Counted from the first letter of the stretch, positions 51,722-61,901 are shown. The stretch is 64,000 bases of DNA from Altererythrobacter lutimaris (GCF_013371495.1 NZ_JABWTA010000001.1:434001-498000), one strand, 5' to 3'. The notes: generated by a model not told the origin, from the letters alone. Numbers and translations are program-made.

Positions 51722-51952
51722 TTACGCGTCCGGCGTCAGCAGCTGGTGGATGTGCACGACCACGTAACGCATCTCGGCATCGTCGACCGTGCGCTGCGCC
51801 TGCGCGCGCCATGCATCTTCAGCAGCCTCGTAATTCGAGAACACGCCGACGACGTGCAGACTTTCCGGGTCCTGGAATTCCAGACTGCGCGGATCCTTTA
51901 CACGTCCGCCCATGACCAAATGCAGTTTCTGGCTCGGGGTTGTTTCTTCCAC
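51722..51952 (-). CDS. DUF4170 domain protein
   Basis: 76-residue protein matching DUF4170, a small alphaproteobacterial family: KLHLVMGGRVKDPRSLEFQDPESLHVVGVFSNY followed by AAEDAWRAQAQRTVDDAEMRYVVVHIHQLL. Its function is not known to me. It is single and convergent with greA. Confidence 0.8.
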   Translation of the reverse strand: MEETTPSQKLHLVMGGRVKDPRSLEFQDPESLHVVGVFSNYEAAEDAWRAQAQRTVDDAEMRYVVVHIHQLLTPDA

Positions 51953-52082
51953 TTTTTCAACCTTTCTCTCGGGGAGTTTTAACTGGGGAGAGGCGCGTCA
52001 ATCGCGCGATTGCTCAGCCCCATAGACGAAGCGGCCTGACAGGCAAACCCGTCAAGCCGCTCATCAGCTGCGTACATACGAA

Positions 52083-52574
52083 TTACTGCGAGATACGGTC
52101 GCGAAATCCGCGCACAGCGCGTCTTGTCTTGCGCGAGGCTGCACGCTTTGCGGATGCGGCGTTGTCGCCTGCTTTCGTCGCAATGTAACTCGCTTCGCGT
52201 TTCGCAGTGCGCGCAGTGTCACGCGCAGCATCGCTCAGGTCTTCCAGCTTGTCCTGTCCCGTCCGCGCAGCCGACGTCGCTTCATCGATCAGCTTGACCC
52301 CGTACGCCAGCACTGCATCGCGAGCGAGCGTTGCGAACACACTGCTGCGGCCCACAGCCTTGCCGGCAATCCGGCGCCCGGGCTTCGTCATGAGGCCAAT
52401 CGCGAGGCCCGCAGCAATGGCGCCTCCTACAGCGACCAGCGGATTCTTTTTGACGAATTCAGCCGCGTTACCGGCCGCCTCCTTGGCACCGTCAGCAATG
52501 GCGCGAGCAGCATGCCGTGCTTCGCCTTCCGCAATGCGTTCTTTCAGCTCTTCGCGTTTCTCGTCATTCGACAT
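52083..52574 (-). CDS. DUF883-like (ElaB/YqjD type) membrane-associated protein
   Basis: 163 residues from ATG 52574 (MSNDEKREELKERIAEGE). It has a hydrophobic Gly-rich helix (NPLVAVGGAIAAGLAIGLM) like the C-terminal anchor of ElaB/YqjD proteins, then a Lys/Arg/Ala-rich tail (TARTAKREASYIATKAGDNAASAKRAASRKTRRA) that could bind nucleic acid or ribosomes. It overlaps the preceding gene by 11 bases. A stress role is inferred from the family. Confidence 0.6.
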   Translation of the reverse strand: MSNDEKREELKERIAEGEARHAARAIADGAKEAAGNAAEFVKKNPLVAVGGAIAAGLAIGLMTKPGRRIAGKAVGRSSVFATLARDAVLAYGVKLIDEATSAARTGQDKLEDLSDAARDTARTAKREASYIATKAGDNAASAKRAASRKTRRAVRGFRDRISQ

Positions 52575-52884
52575 TGTCAGTTTCTCCAAGAGGCTCTTGC
52601 TTGCCTGCGTCCTGCTCTTCGAACAGAGAGAGGATCGGATTGCGTGCAAACCAGATTAGAACAGCGCCTATTAACGCCGCGAGAATGCCTTTGTGGTTGT
52701 CGGCAGCGCTGCTCGCTTTGTCGAATACTTCGCGCGCGCCTTCATTGAGGTTGGTCGCTGCGCGTTCTGTCAGACTGGGGCCTGAAAACGTGTTTTTCAC
52801 ATGCGCAATGTCAGCATCGATCAGAGCCTTCGCAGCGTCCCGTACTGCGCGGTCTTCAAGCATCTGACGCTTAAGATCGCTCAT
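52564..52884 (-). CDS. Small single-pass membrane protein of unknown function
   Basis: 106-residue protein: a helical N-terminal part (MSDLKRQMLEDRAVRDAAKALIDAD), a central segment with NLNEGAREVFDKASSAADNHKG, one membrane helix (ILAALIGAVLIWFA), and a short acidic tail. I do not recognise the family. It overlaps its upstream and downstream neighbours by 4 and 11 bases, so it belongs to a three-gene coupled operon with the holin-X-like and DUF883-like genes. Confidence 0.65.
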   Translation of the reverse strand: MSDLKRQMLEDRAVRDAAKALIDADIAHVKNTFSGPSLTERAATNLNEGAREVFDKASSAADNHKGILAALIGAVLIWFARNPILSLFEEQDAGKQEPLGETDNVE

Positions 52885-53306
52885 TGCTCGTCTTCCGAAA
52901 AGGCATCGGCGATGTTGCGAGCGCGGCGGCGGGCTTTCAGCAGGACAATCAGCGTAGCGAGAAGCAGGACACCGACCACCGCAGCTGTCGCTCCCAAGGC
53001 CGTGAGATACGGTGTCAGCGCGATGACAGCGCCAACAACCAAGGCGATTAGCGCGAGATGCAGGAATGCGAGCGCGGCAAGTACGGAGATTGCGGCCGAC
53101 TTGCCTTGCTGCGCGCTGTAACTAAGCCGCGACTTCTGGAATGCGAACTCAGCCTCAGCGTAAGTGCGACCGTCTGCGATCAGAGCGAGGACTTCGTCCG
53201 ACAGGCCCGGTTTACGCTCAGGCGATTCCTCGTCGCCGCGTAACGCCTCTTCAAATTCGTCCTCAGCACTGGGCGCATTCTCGCCCGGTGCATCATCTTC
53301 ACGCAT
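52881..53306 (-). CDS. Holin superfamily III (Holin-X/DUF1469-like) membrane protein
   Basis: 141 residues. A long acidic N-terminal part is followed by AEFAFQKSRLSYSAQQGKSAA and two membrane helices (VLAALAFLHLALIALVVGAVIAL and ALGATAAVVGVLLLATLIVLL), ending in a basic patch and acidic tail. This is the pattern of the putative holin superfamily III. Nothing phage-like is near it, so the name reflects the fold only. It is the first gene of the three-gene overlap cluster. Confidence 0.65.
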   Translation of the reverse strand: MREDDAPGENAPSAEDEFEEALRGDEESPERKPGLSDEVLALIADGRTYAEAEFAFQKSRLSYSAQQGKSAAISVLAALAFLHLALIALVVGAVIALTPYLTALGATAAVVGVLLLATLIVLLKARRRARNIADAFSEDEQ

Positions 53307-53344
53307 AGAGCCCCCTTATGCTCCTGCTCATGCCGCGCGCGAGC

Positions 53345-53902
53345 TTAGTCGCGCGATCCGCGGAACATGCGAGCAAGCAAGAAACCAGCGACTGCTGCAA
53401 TACCGATAGCCGTGCCTGGACTCTTGCGAACGAACTCGCGAGCATCCTCGCCGATATCTTCGACGCTTTTGGAATCCAGCTTTGCAGATGCCTCCTGTAG
53501 GCTGCGCGATGCGCTGCGAGCGTAATCGCCATACTGATCACCGAAGCGCTCATCAATCTGAGGCGCGGTGTCCGAGATCACCTTGCCAAGTGATGCGAGG
53601 CCGTCGCTCGCCTTGTTCTTGCCTTCTGTAGCAAGCTCGCCGGCTTTCACCTTCGCTTCAGAGCCATAATTCTTCGCTTCTGCCACGAGATCGGTTCCTT
53701 TTGCTTTCGCGTCATCGCGATATGCGCCTGCGCGCTCACCGGCTTCTGCTTTCAGAGCAGCCGCGCCTGCTTTGGCTTCTTCAAGCGCCGCGTTGAAGCG
53801 GGTCTTGGCCTCGCTGGTTCCAGCCTCCGCCTTTTTCGCGGCTGCTTTGGTGGTGGTTTTCTTTGCGGGGGTTTTCTTCCGCGTGGTTTTGGCTTCTGCC
53901 AT
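53345..53902 (-). CDS. Lys/Ala-rich DUF883-like stress protein
   Basis: 185 residues from ATG 53902. The first 35 residues are a histone H1-like Lys/Thr/Ala tract (TRKKTPAKKTTTKAAAKK). A long amphipathic helical region with KAEAGERAGAYRDDAKAKG repeats follows, then a C-terminal hydrophobic anchor (SPGTAIGIAAVAGFLLARMF) as in ElaB/YqjD. It is likely a membrane-tethered protein that binds nucleic acid or ribosomes. A promoter-like GGAAA-N16-CGTT lies upstream. It is divergent from eno. Confidence 0.65.
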   Translation of the reverse strand: MAEAKTTRKKTPAKKTTTKAAAKKAEAGTSEAKTRFNAALEEAKAGAAALKAEAGERAGAYRDDAKAKGTDLVAEAKNYGSEAKVKAGELATEGKNKASDGLASLGKVISDTAPQIDERFGDQYGDYARSASRSLQEASAKLDSKSVEDIGEDAREFVRKSPGTAIGIAAVAGFLLARMFRGSRD

Positions 53903-53954
53903 GATAAACTCCCTTCGAGTCTTCGACCTAAAATACAGCCATCTTCGCTCGTAA

Positions 53955-56028
<2,074 letters not shown>

Positions 56029-56029
<1 letters not shown>

Positions 56030-56202
56030 CAGCTTTGCCTTTGCACTGCGCTAATCACGGAAGCATCAGCCGATTGCTGCGCGAATATGTTCTTTGTGTG
56101 ATCCAATAGGACCTCCTGCGACTGCAGGGGCTCGTTTGAAATCGATACTGCGGAATTCGGGTACAGGTCTCCGCCGGCAAAAATCGCTGCCGTGCACACC
56201 AT
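56029..56202 (-). CDS. Small ORF (57 residues) coupled to the MarR-type gene
   Basis: An ATG at 56202, preceded by AGGGA 7 bases upstream, opens a frame of 57 codons starting MVCTAAIFAGGDLYPN and ending SAVQRQS. Its TGA overlaps the regulator ATG by one base (TGATG). The start signal, length of open frame and coupling argue for a real gene. I do not recognise the protein. It has a single Cys and no clear signal peptide. It could be a regulatory partner or a leader that couples translation. Confidence 0.5.
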
Positions 56203-56306
56203 GTTGGTGTCCCTATACCCGTTCCTGATTTCGCCCCTGTAGTCTTAGGATTAGCAGAGCCCTCGTGGACAATCCTATCCGCACGAATACCTAAGCTGGC
56301 AGGCAG

Positions 56307-56729
56307 TTAGCCTCCGAACCGGCCCTGCAGTTCAAGCAAAATCAGCGCTGCTTTGGCTGCTTCGCCGCCTTTGTCTTTCTGTGCCGGATCTGCGCGGACA
56401 AGCGCTTGTTCTTCGCTTTCAGTGGTCAGAATGCCATTGCCGATTGCGATACCGTCCATGGTCAATGCCATGATCGCACGCGCGCTTTCGCCAGCCACGA
56501 TCTCGAAGTGATAGGTCTCCCCGCGGATCACGACGCCGATAGCAACAAAGCCGTCATACATGCCGCTTTCAGCCGCCATTGCGATAGCGCCGGGCACTTC
56601 AAGCGCCCCGGGTACTGTTAGGACTTCGGCTTCATGGCCGGCCGCTTCGATGGCAGCGCGCGCGCCTTCGATCAGCATGTCATTCAAATGCGCGTAGAAC
56701 CGCGCTTCTACAATCAGAATCTTGGCCAT
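56307..56729 (-). CDS. ribH: 6,7-Dimethyl-8-ribityllumazine synthase RibH
   Basis: Penultimate step of riboflavin synthesis, joining the pyrimidine and the four-carbon unit made by RibB. 140 residues, the short form. Seen: [20 protein letters not shown] at the start, [35 protein letters not shown], and [18 protein letters not shown]. The usual catalytic His is in TYHFEIV. It directly follows ribB by 2 bases. Confidence 0.94.
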   Translation of the reverse strand: MAKILIVEARFYAHLNDMLIEGARAAIEAAGHEAEVLTVPGALEVPGAIAMAAESGMYDGFVAIGVVIRGETYHFEIVAGESARAIMALTMDGIAIGNGILTTESEEQALVRADPAQKDKGGEAAKAALILLELQGRFGG

Positions 56730-56731
56730 GG

Positions 56732-57979
56732 TTACTCCGGAATGGGGTGAGTGCTGACGATGTTGAGGCCATAGCCTTCAATCGCGACGACATTGGGCTG
56801 AGAATTGGACAGAAGGATCATGTCCTCGACTTTCAGGTCTGCGAGGATTTGCGAGCCGACACCGACATTTCGAACCTCGTCTTCCTCGCTATAGCCTTTA
56901 TTGCCTGCAGGACGGCCAGTGATGAGCACGATCAGGCCCGAACCGTGTTCGCCAATCGCTTGCATGGCACGCTGAAGAGTGCGCTTGCGAGGTCCCGGCT
57001 TGCCCAGCAGATCGTCAAAGATCGAGATCGGGTGGACGCGGGCGAGGGTGGGTTCCCCAGGCGTGACCTGGCCTTTCTGCAAAACATAGCTGTCACTGCC
57101 GTCGACTTTGTTGCGATAGGTCAGCATGCGCCAATCACCGCCATAATCGGAAGTGAAGCTCTGCTCACCCGTGCGCTCGACCAAGTGATCGTTGCGCATG
57201 CGGTATTCGATGAGATCGCGGATCGTGCCGATCTTGAGGTTGTGCTTGCGGGCAAAGATGATGAGATCGTCGAGACGCGCCATGGAGCCGTCTTCATTCA
57301 TGATCTCGCAGATCACGCCTGAGGGATTGAGGCCAGCGAGCCGCGAAATATCGACCGCGGCTTCGGTGTGGCCAGCGCGGATGAGCACACCGCCATCGCG
57401 CGCGGTCAGCGGAAACACATGACCTGGCGTGACGATATCGTCGGGGCCCTTAGTCGCGTCAATGGCGACTGAAATTGTGCGCGCACGGTCCGCTGCCGAG
57501 ATGCCGGTTGTGACCCCTTCCTTCGCTTCGATGGAAGTCGTGAACGCGGTCTTCATCGCTTCAGTGTGATTGCGGCTCATAGGTTCAAGATTGAGTGCAT
57601 CCACCCGAGCACGGTCTAGCGCGAGGCAGATGAGGCCGCGGCCATGCGTCGCCATGAAGTTGACCGCCATAGGTGTCGCCATCTGGCCCGGAATGATGAG
57701 GTCGCCTTCATTCTCGCGATCCTCGTCATCGACCAGGATATACATGCGGCCATTGCGGGCCTCTTCGATGATTTCCTCGATCCCGACAAGGACAGGGCTG
57801 TCGTCGTGCGTCAGAAGAAAGCTTTCGAGCTTGGCGAGCGTTTCAGCGGTGGGGTTCCACGCGCTTTCGCCTGCATCGCGCAAAGTGTTAGCGTGAAGAC
57901 CAGCGGCACGCGCAAGCCCACTCTTGGTCATATCGCCGGATGTGATAAGATCGCGTACGCGGTCGATTACAGTAGCCAT
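56732..57979 (-). CDS. ribB: HTH-domain fusion of 3,4-dihydroxy-2-butanone-4-phosphate synthase with a degenerate GTP cyclohydrolase II domain
   Basis: 415 residues from ATG 57979; a TTG at 58003 inside the palindrome is a possible alternative. Residues 1-55 form a predicted HTH of the Xre type ([18 protein letters not shown]). Residues about 60-265 are Rib[42 protein letters not shown] and [16 protein letters not shown], all active-site parts present. Residues 270-415 resemble GTP cyclohydrolase II, but its three zinc-binding cysteines are absent, so that domain is probably inactive. The palindrome at the gene start suggests autoregulation. Confidence 0.88.
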   Translation of the reverse strand: MATVIDRVRDLITSGDMTKSGLARAAGLHANTLRDAGESAWNPTAETLAKLESFLLTHDDSPVLVGIEEIIEEARNGRMYILVDDEDRENEGDLIIPGQMATPMAVNFMATHGRGLICLALDRARVDALNLEPMSRNHTEAMKTAFTTSIEAKEGVTTGISAADRARTISVAIDATKGPDDIVTPGHVFPLTARDGGVLIRAGHTEAAVDISRLAGLNPSGVICEIMNEDGSMARLDDLIIFARKHNLKIGTIRDLIEYRMRNDHLVERTGEQSFTSDYGGDWRMLTYRNKVDGSDSYVLQKGQVTPGEPTLARVHPISIFDDLLGKPGPRKRTLQRAMQAIGEHGSGLIVLITGRPAGNKGYSEEDEVRNVGVGSQILADLKVEDMILLSNSQPNVVAIEGYGLNIVSTHPIPE

Positions 57980-57990
57980 GGGAAGCGCAT

Positions 57991-58010
57991 AATCACATTT
58001 CAATGTGATT
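57991..58010. promoter_or_regulatory. Perfect 20-base palindrome at the ribB start
   Basis: AATCACATTTCAATGTGATT has 9-bp perfect arms around a 2-base centre. It lies 11 bases upstream of the ATG of HTH-ribB. A second, weaker dyad TCAC-GAT-GTGA lies at 58031-58041. I infer an operator for the HTH carried by ribB itself. No FMN riboswitch is seen. Confidence 0.6.
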
Positions 58011-58060
58011 GCAAGTGCGCTTATACTACATCACGATGTGAATTTTGGTTTCTGGACGTA

Positions 58061-58095
58061 TGGTGGACTCACCAGGTTTCGAACCTATGGTCCAC
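58061..58095 (-). other. tRNA 3'-end-like remnant / hairpin
   Basis: Read on the minus strand, a T-arm-like ATAGG-TTCGAAA-CCTGG is followed by TGAGTCC, A and CCA, exactly the spacing of a tRNA 3' end (T-stem, 7-base acceptor strand, discriminator, CCA). No matching 5' half or anticodon arm exists. The same bases also form the hairpin GTGGAC...AGGTT-tcg-AACCT...GTCCAC. It may be an old integration-site remnant, or chance. Confidence 0.3.
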
Positions 58096-58105
58096 AGATA
58101 TGGCA
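58090..58105 (+). promoter_or_regulatory. Repeated motif, site 1
   Basis: GTCCACAGATATGGCA, matching 14 of 16 bases of the motif TGCCACAGATATGGCA. It lies 53 bases before the start of the gene at 58159, in the same orientation as sites 2 and 3. Confidence 0.6.
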
Positions 58106-58158
58106 TGGAATAGTTGGCTTTGCTCCTAGACACATCCGAATTGTCAGAGGAGATATTC

Positions 58159-59091
58159 ATGATGCTATTCGGTTCCATCGCCGCGACGTTATGTCTGCAC
58201 CCGCTACCAATTGAGTGTGCCAGTGTGCAGATGCTTACACACAGTTCTGCGCGCTCTGAGAGCCACGCTATTGCAGGAGAGTTGTACTCCGTTCCGGCAT
58301 ATACGTTACTCATGAACAGCCAGTCGCGGGACCTCTTTCAAGCGTTCATGACTGACACCCAAGGCCTCAGCAATCCGATCGATACCACCACTACAACAGA
58401 AGACGACAATCAGCGGATCGACCGTGAAGTTGCCAATTACAAAGCGCTGGCTGATCGTATCGCAGATGGCCGCTACGAAGCTTTGCCTCGGCAGCAACGC
58501 GATCCAATGCTTCAGGGCATCAAGATGTTTTATCAGGGCGCTGCCGCATCAACCGACCGGGAGATTGAAACAGCACAAGGCATGATAACCGGGATCGGAC
58601 GCGCCGATGCCGCTTACAATTTCCTCATTGCGCATGAGGCATACCTCTATGCAGGCGACAAGCTGTTTCCCGGCGACCCCGCGATCAGCGCCGCGCGCGA
58701 CAAAGTCGCTGTAGCCATCGCCAAGCTCGGCGGTTCAAGAGCGTCGGCTCAGGACGCCGCGGATGCTGCAGAGCTTGAAAAGGCTCGCAAAGTCCGGATG
58801 CCCGCCGCCATGACGCAAGACAAAGGGGCGCAGGCCCTGTTCCGCCAAGCCTGGCGCACAAGCGGCATCGATTGGACCATCATGAAGATCAATGTGACAA
58901 GCGGCTGGCGCGACAAGGTCGAATATGGGCGCGTCATCGGTCAACGTCGCGACGCTGCGATAGCCGCGCGCGATCCCGACAACCCGAAGCGCTGCAATCT
59001 CTATGACTTCACTATGTTCCGCGACAAAAGCGGCGCGGTACGGCGCGATTCCCATAACACCACGCGGATCGCGTGCGAAAATGTGAAATAG
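58159..59091 (+). CDS. Unrecognised, probably exported protein of the 58-64 kb module
   Basis: 310 residues from ATG 58159, chosen for its strong GAGGAG site 6 bases upstream. The N-terminus MMLFGSIAATLCLHPLPIECA is a weak signal-like segment. The body is helical and polar (TEDDNQRIDREVANYKALADRIADG; DAADAAELEKARKVRMP). The C-terminal half holds SGWRDKVEYGRVIGQRRDAAIAARD and two spaced Cys (KRCNLYDF, RIACENV), which would suit a periplasmic disulfide. I do not recognise a family. Shared upstream motif links it to the two-component system that follows. Confidence 0.65.
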   Translation: MMLFGSIAATLCLHPLPIECASVQMLTHSSARSESHAIAGELYSVPAYTLLMNSQSRDLFQAFMTDTQGLSNPIDTTTTTEDDNQRIDREVANYKALADRIADGRYEALPRQQRDPMLQGIKMFYQGAAASTDREIETAQGMITGIGRADAAYNFLIAHEAYLYAGDKLFPGDPAISAARDKVAVAIAKLGGSRASAQDAADAAELEKARKVRMPAAMTQDKGAQALFRQAWRTSGIDWTIMKINVTSGWRDKVEYGRVIGQRRDAAIAARDPDNPKRCNLYDFTMFRDKSGAVRRDSHNTTRIACENVK

Positions 59092-59115
59092 GAAGCTGCC
59101 CCACCACTTTCGCTC

Positions 59116-59131
59116 TGCCACAGATATGGCA
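59116..59131 (+). promoter_or_regulatory. Repeated motif, site 2
   Basis: TGCCACAGATATGGCA, the full 16-base form with TGCCA/TGGCA arms. It lies 82 bases before the histidine kinase start. Confidence 0.65.
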
Positions 59132-59141
59132 TTGGACGGCG

Positions 59142-59157
59142 TGCCACGAATATGGTT
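59142..59157 (+). promoter_or_regulatory. Repeated motif, weaker tandem copy 2b
   Basis: TGCCACGAATATGGTT matches 12 of 16 motif bases. It lies exactly 26 bases after site 2, as expected of tandem response-regulator sites. Confidence 0.4.
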
Positions 59158-59213
59158 GAACGCGAGACCATGTGGTGCGCTGAACGCGCTGGGTCAAGCA
59201 AGCGACGGGTGGA

Positions 59214-61118
59214 ATGCAGACAGCCAAACCATTGCGCTGGTTGAAAGCGATTGCGCTGCTGCTCGGCGGAATAGCGCTGCTGCTTGTAAGCCAGATCACG
59301 TCCGAGACTCTGTCGCGCGCAGGACCTTACCCGATTGATCAGGACCTTGCGCTGATCCTACCGCAAACACCACCACAGGATCTGGACGATGCACCTCGCG
59401 TAAAGCCTGAATTCTCAGCCGCGCCAGCCTATGTCTATGACGATCCGGCCGGGCGCGAAGCGGGTCCCGGCATCTTCGAGACATCGTTCGAATGGCGCGA
59501 AGGCGAACCGCCCCCTGCGCTGCTGTTGGCATTTTTTAGAAGGCTCGAAGCGATTGAGCTCAACGGCAATCCGGTCGCCATGCAGAACATGCGCAACCAG
59601 TCACTTGTCGGCGCTTGGCATCCGGTGGTTGTGTTGTTCGAGCGCGAGCATCTGGTCGATGGCAAAAACCTCCTTCGCATCACGGATGTCGGAACGTCGC
59701 GCAAGGTTCTGCCCGCTTTCAACGTGGTCGCGGCCGAGCAAGCGGAAACCGCCGCATTCTGGGGAGCGTTCTTCGAATTGCATCTCACGCTGGCTGTCAC
59801 AGGCATCATGCTGTTCGTTGCCTTGTTCTGCGGCGTCGTGAGCTGGCCGCGCAAAGAACGATTGCAGATCCGCTGTTTCATCGCCTTGCTTCTGGTGTGG
59901 AGCCTGAGAAACGCGATGGGCTTCGACCTGCTAGGCACCATGCCAAGCCCGTGGCGGGTCTTCGCTGCATACTGGATCGGGTATGTGCTCGCTGCGGCAT
60001 TGGCGGCCTATTGCTTTGCCTGGGCCGGAATGAAGGCGCGCGCGGTATTCAGCGCTTGGGCCGTCGCCGGCTTAGCGATCCTTGTGACGCTGGGTATGGG
60101 CTATCAAAGCAGCACGGCTGCATTCGAAATCTCCTACACGGTTGAGAGCGCGCTCATTCCCGGGCTTGTGATCCTTGGCTTAGCGGCGGCAGTGTATTCC
60201 GAAGTGCGCGGATCATTAAGCCGCCCCGTCCAGCTTCTGCTGATTGCAGGTGCAGGCACCGCGCTTGCGCTCGATGCACTGGATGAGCGGTTTGATCTGG
60301 CGCTTGGCCTGCTCGATCCGCAACCGATGATTTACTACGCAACGCCGCGCCATGGCATTCTGCTGGCACTGGGTCTGCTTGGCGCGATGGTGTTCCATCA
60401 AATGCGTGCGCGCAAGTTGTCCGAAGATTTGAATGGCGAGCTCAACCGCAAGCTGGTCGCCCACAAGGCCGAACTGGCGGATGTGCATCTGCGCGAGAAA
60501 CGATGGGTGCGCGAACAGGCCTTCAGCGAAGAGCGTCAGCGCATCATGCGCGACATGCATGACGGGCTCGGCAGCCAGCTGATGGGCATGCTGCTTGCAG
60601 CGCGTCGCGGCAAAGCCGAACCGGAAAAGGTCGCAGAAGGCCTGCAACAGGTCGTCGATGAACTGCGCTTGATGATCGACTCTATGGACTCAGTTGGAGA
60701 ATCGCTTGGCTCTGCCCTCGCAAGCTTCCGCAACCGCTTGCAGCCACGAGTAGAAGACGCTGGCTTTGCGTTCCGCTGGGACAATCAGCTCGGCGACGAC
60801 CTGCCGTCCTATCCGCCGCGCACCGCCTTGCAGCTGTTCCGGATCATGCAGGAAGCGGTGGCCAATGCGCTCAAGCATTCAGGCGGTTCGGTTATCACGA
60901 TCTCACTCACAAAAAACACAGTTGCCGGAGACTGGCTGGAAGTGATCATTGCAGATGACGGTCCGGGCATAGACGGGCCTCGCATTGGCGGTCACGGGCT
61001 TGACAATATGGCTGCTCGCGCGGCCAAAGAAGGCGGCAGGGTTGTCTTCGCGTCGCCGGAGGAAGCCGCCGGTGGACGCGTGACGATACTCTTCCCGATC
61101 GAGGTAAAGCATGGGTAA
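59214..61118 (+). CDS. Membrane sensor histidine kinase, HisKA_3 (NarL/DesK class)
   Basis: 634 residues. N-terminal membrane helix (about 10-28), a periplasmic domain to about 185 with a carbohydrate-binding-like beta pattern (FETSFEWREGEPPPALLL, VGAWHPVVVLFEREHL), then six or seven membrane helices (190-395), resembling 7TMR-DISM sensors. The kinase part has SEERQRIMRDMHDGLGSQLMGML with His449 and the ATPase part QEAVANALKHSGG, VIIADDGPGIDG, GGHGLDNMAARA. GTGGA precedes the ATG. The last 8 bases overlap the response regulator gene. The signal is unknown. Confidence 0.85.
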   Translation: MQTAKPLRWLKAIALLLGGIALLLVSQITSETLSRAGPYPIDQDLALILPQTPPQDLDDAPRVKPEFSAAPAYVYDDPAGREAGPGIFETSFEWREGEPPPALLLAFFRRLEAIELNGNPVAMQNMRNQSLVGAWHPVVVLFEREHLVDGKNLLRITDVGTSRKVLPAFNVVAAEQAETAAFWGAFFELHLTLAVTGIMLFVALFCGVVSWPRKERLQIRCFIALLLVWSLRNAMGFDLLGTMPSPWRVFAAYWIGYVLAAALAAYCFAWAGMKARAVFSAWAVAGLAILVTLGMGYQSSTAAFEISYTVESALIPGLVILGLAAAVYSEVRGSLSRPVQLLLIAGAGTALALDALDERFDLALGLLDPQPMIYYATPRHGILLALGLLGAMVFHQMRARKLSEDLNGELNRKLVAHKAELADVHLREKRWVREQAFSEERQRIMRDMHDGLGSQLMGMLLAARRGKAEPEKVAEGLQQVVDELRLMIDSMDSVGESLGSALASFRNRLQPRVEDAGFAFRWDNQLGDDLPSYPPRTALQLFRIMQEAVANALKHSGGSVITISLTKNTVAGDWLEVIIADDGPGIDGPRIGGHGLDNMAARAAKEGGRVVFASPEEAAGGRVTILFPIEVKHG

Positions 61119-61788
61119 GACGCAGCGCCAATGGAACCACCGCATTGCGATTGTCGAAGACGATCCGACCGTGCGCGAACACTTTATCGAGATTGTCAGC
61201 GGGCAGGACGGACTGGACCTCGCAGGCGTCGCGCCGAGCCTTGCAAGAGCGCGCGATCTTCTCGGCCAGACGCAGAAGCCTGACCTTGTCCTGCTCGATA
61301 TCGGATTGCCCGATGGCAGCGGGCTCGACTTCATTTCCGAAATCCGTGCGAAGTGCGGTGCGAAGATCCTCATCGTCACCAGCTTCGGCGACCGCGAGAC
61401 CGTGGTCGATGCGATCAGGGCAGGCGCTGACGGCTATCTCCTGAAAGACAGCAGTGTGGCTCAGATCCTCGACGGCATTGAAGCGACGCTGGCAGGCGGC
61501 GCTCCGGTCAGCGCAGCCGCCGCCGTCTATCTGCTTGACCGGTTGCGGCATGGCTCGTCCTTCGATGTGGAGACAGTCGCGGAAGAAGATGCCGGGCTGA
61601 CCCCGCGCGAGGTCGAGCTGCTTGAGCTGTTTGCCAAAGGCGAAAGCTACAAGGATGCGGCGCGTTCGCTTGGCATCTCACCGCTTACCGTGGGCAATCA
61701 CGTCAAGTCGATCTATCGCAAGCTGGCGGTCCATTCGCGTGGCGAAGCGGTCTATGAAGCGATCAAGACAGGCCAGCTAAAGATCTGA
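61111..61788 (+). CDS. LuxR/NarL-type response regulator
   Basis: 225 residues. Receiver domain with acidic pocket IVEDDPTV (Asp17/18), phospho-acceptor Asp63 in LVLLDIGLPDGSG, Thr/Ser in ILIVTSFGDRE and Lys in GYLLKDSSV. The C-terminal LuxR HTH is LTPREVELLELFAKGESYKDAARSLGISPLTVGNHVKSIYRKL. It overlaps the kinase gene by 8 bases, so it is its cognate regulator. I infer that it binds the repeated motif found before three transcription units here. Confidence 0.9.
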   Translation: MGKTQRQWNHRIAIVEDDPTVREHFIEIVSGQDGLDLAGVAPSLARARDLLGQTQKPDLVLLDIGLPDGSGLDFISEIRAKCGAKILIVTSFGDRETVVDAIRAGADGYLLKDSSVAQILDGIEATLAGGAPVSAAAAVYLLDRLRHGSSFDVETVAEEDAGLTPREVELLELFAKGESYKDAARSLGISPLTVGNHVKSIYRKLAVHSRGEAVYEAIKTGQLKI

Positions 61789-61811
61789 TTACCATGGTGT
61801 AAATCGCGTGC

Positions 61812-61827
61812 TGCCACAGATATGGCA
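61812..61827 (+). promoter_or_regulatory. Repeated motif, site 3
   Basis: TGCCACAGATATGGCA, identical to site 2. It lies 23 bases after the response regulator stop and 74 bases before the start of the PKD-repeat protein. Confidence 0.65.
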
Positions 61828-61901
61828 CTAGGCGTGTGGCATGCCGCAAGGGCGTGTGATCGCATAGAAACTTCCCAAAATATCAGGGAGTTTCAAACAT
61901 C

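Noticed and set aside
52881..53306. Prophage remnant suggested by a holin-like protein
   Set aside because: No other phage gene is present; the Holin-X family is widespread in bacterial chromosomes.
56201..56242. 13-codon hydrophobic plus-strand ORF (MLVSLYPFLISPL)
   Set aside because: Nothing to control lies downstream on that strand, and it overlaps the better supported minus-strand small ORF region.
58056..58135. Complete tRNA gene on the minus strand around the T-arm-like sequence
   Set aside because: The upstream half gives no acceptor complement, no D-arm and no anticodon stem or U33, so only a 3'-end-like fragment is reported.
57980..58160. FMN riboswitch upstream of ribB
   Set aside because: None of the conserved RFN helices were found; the region instead holds a palindrome and the module boundary.
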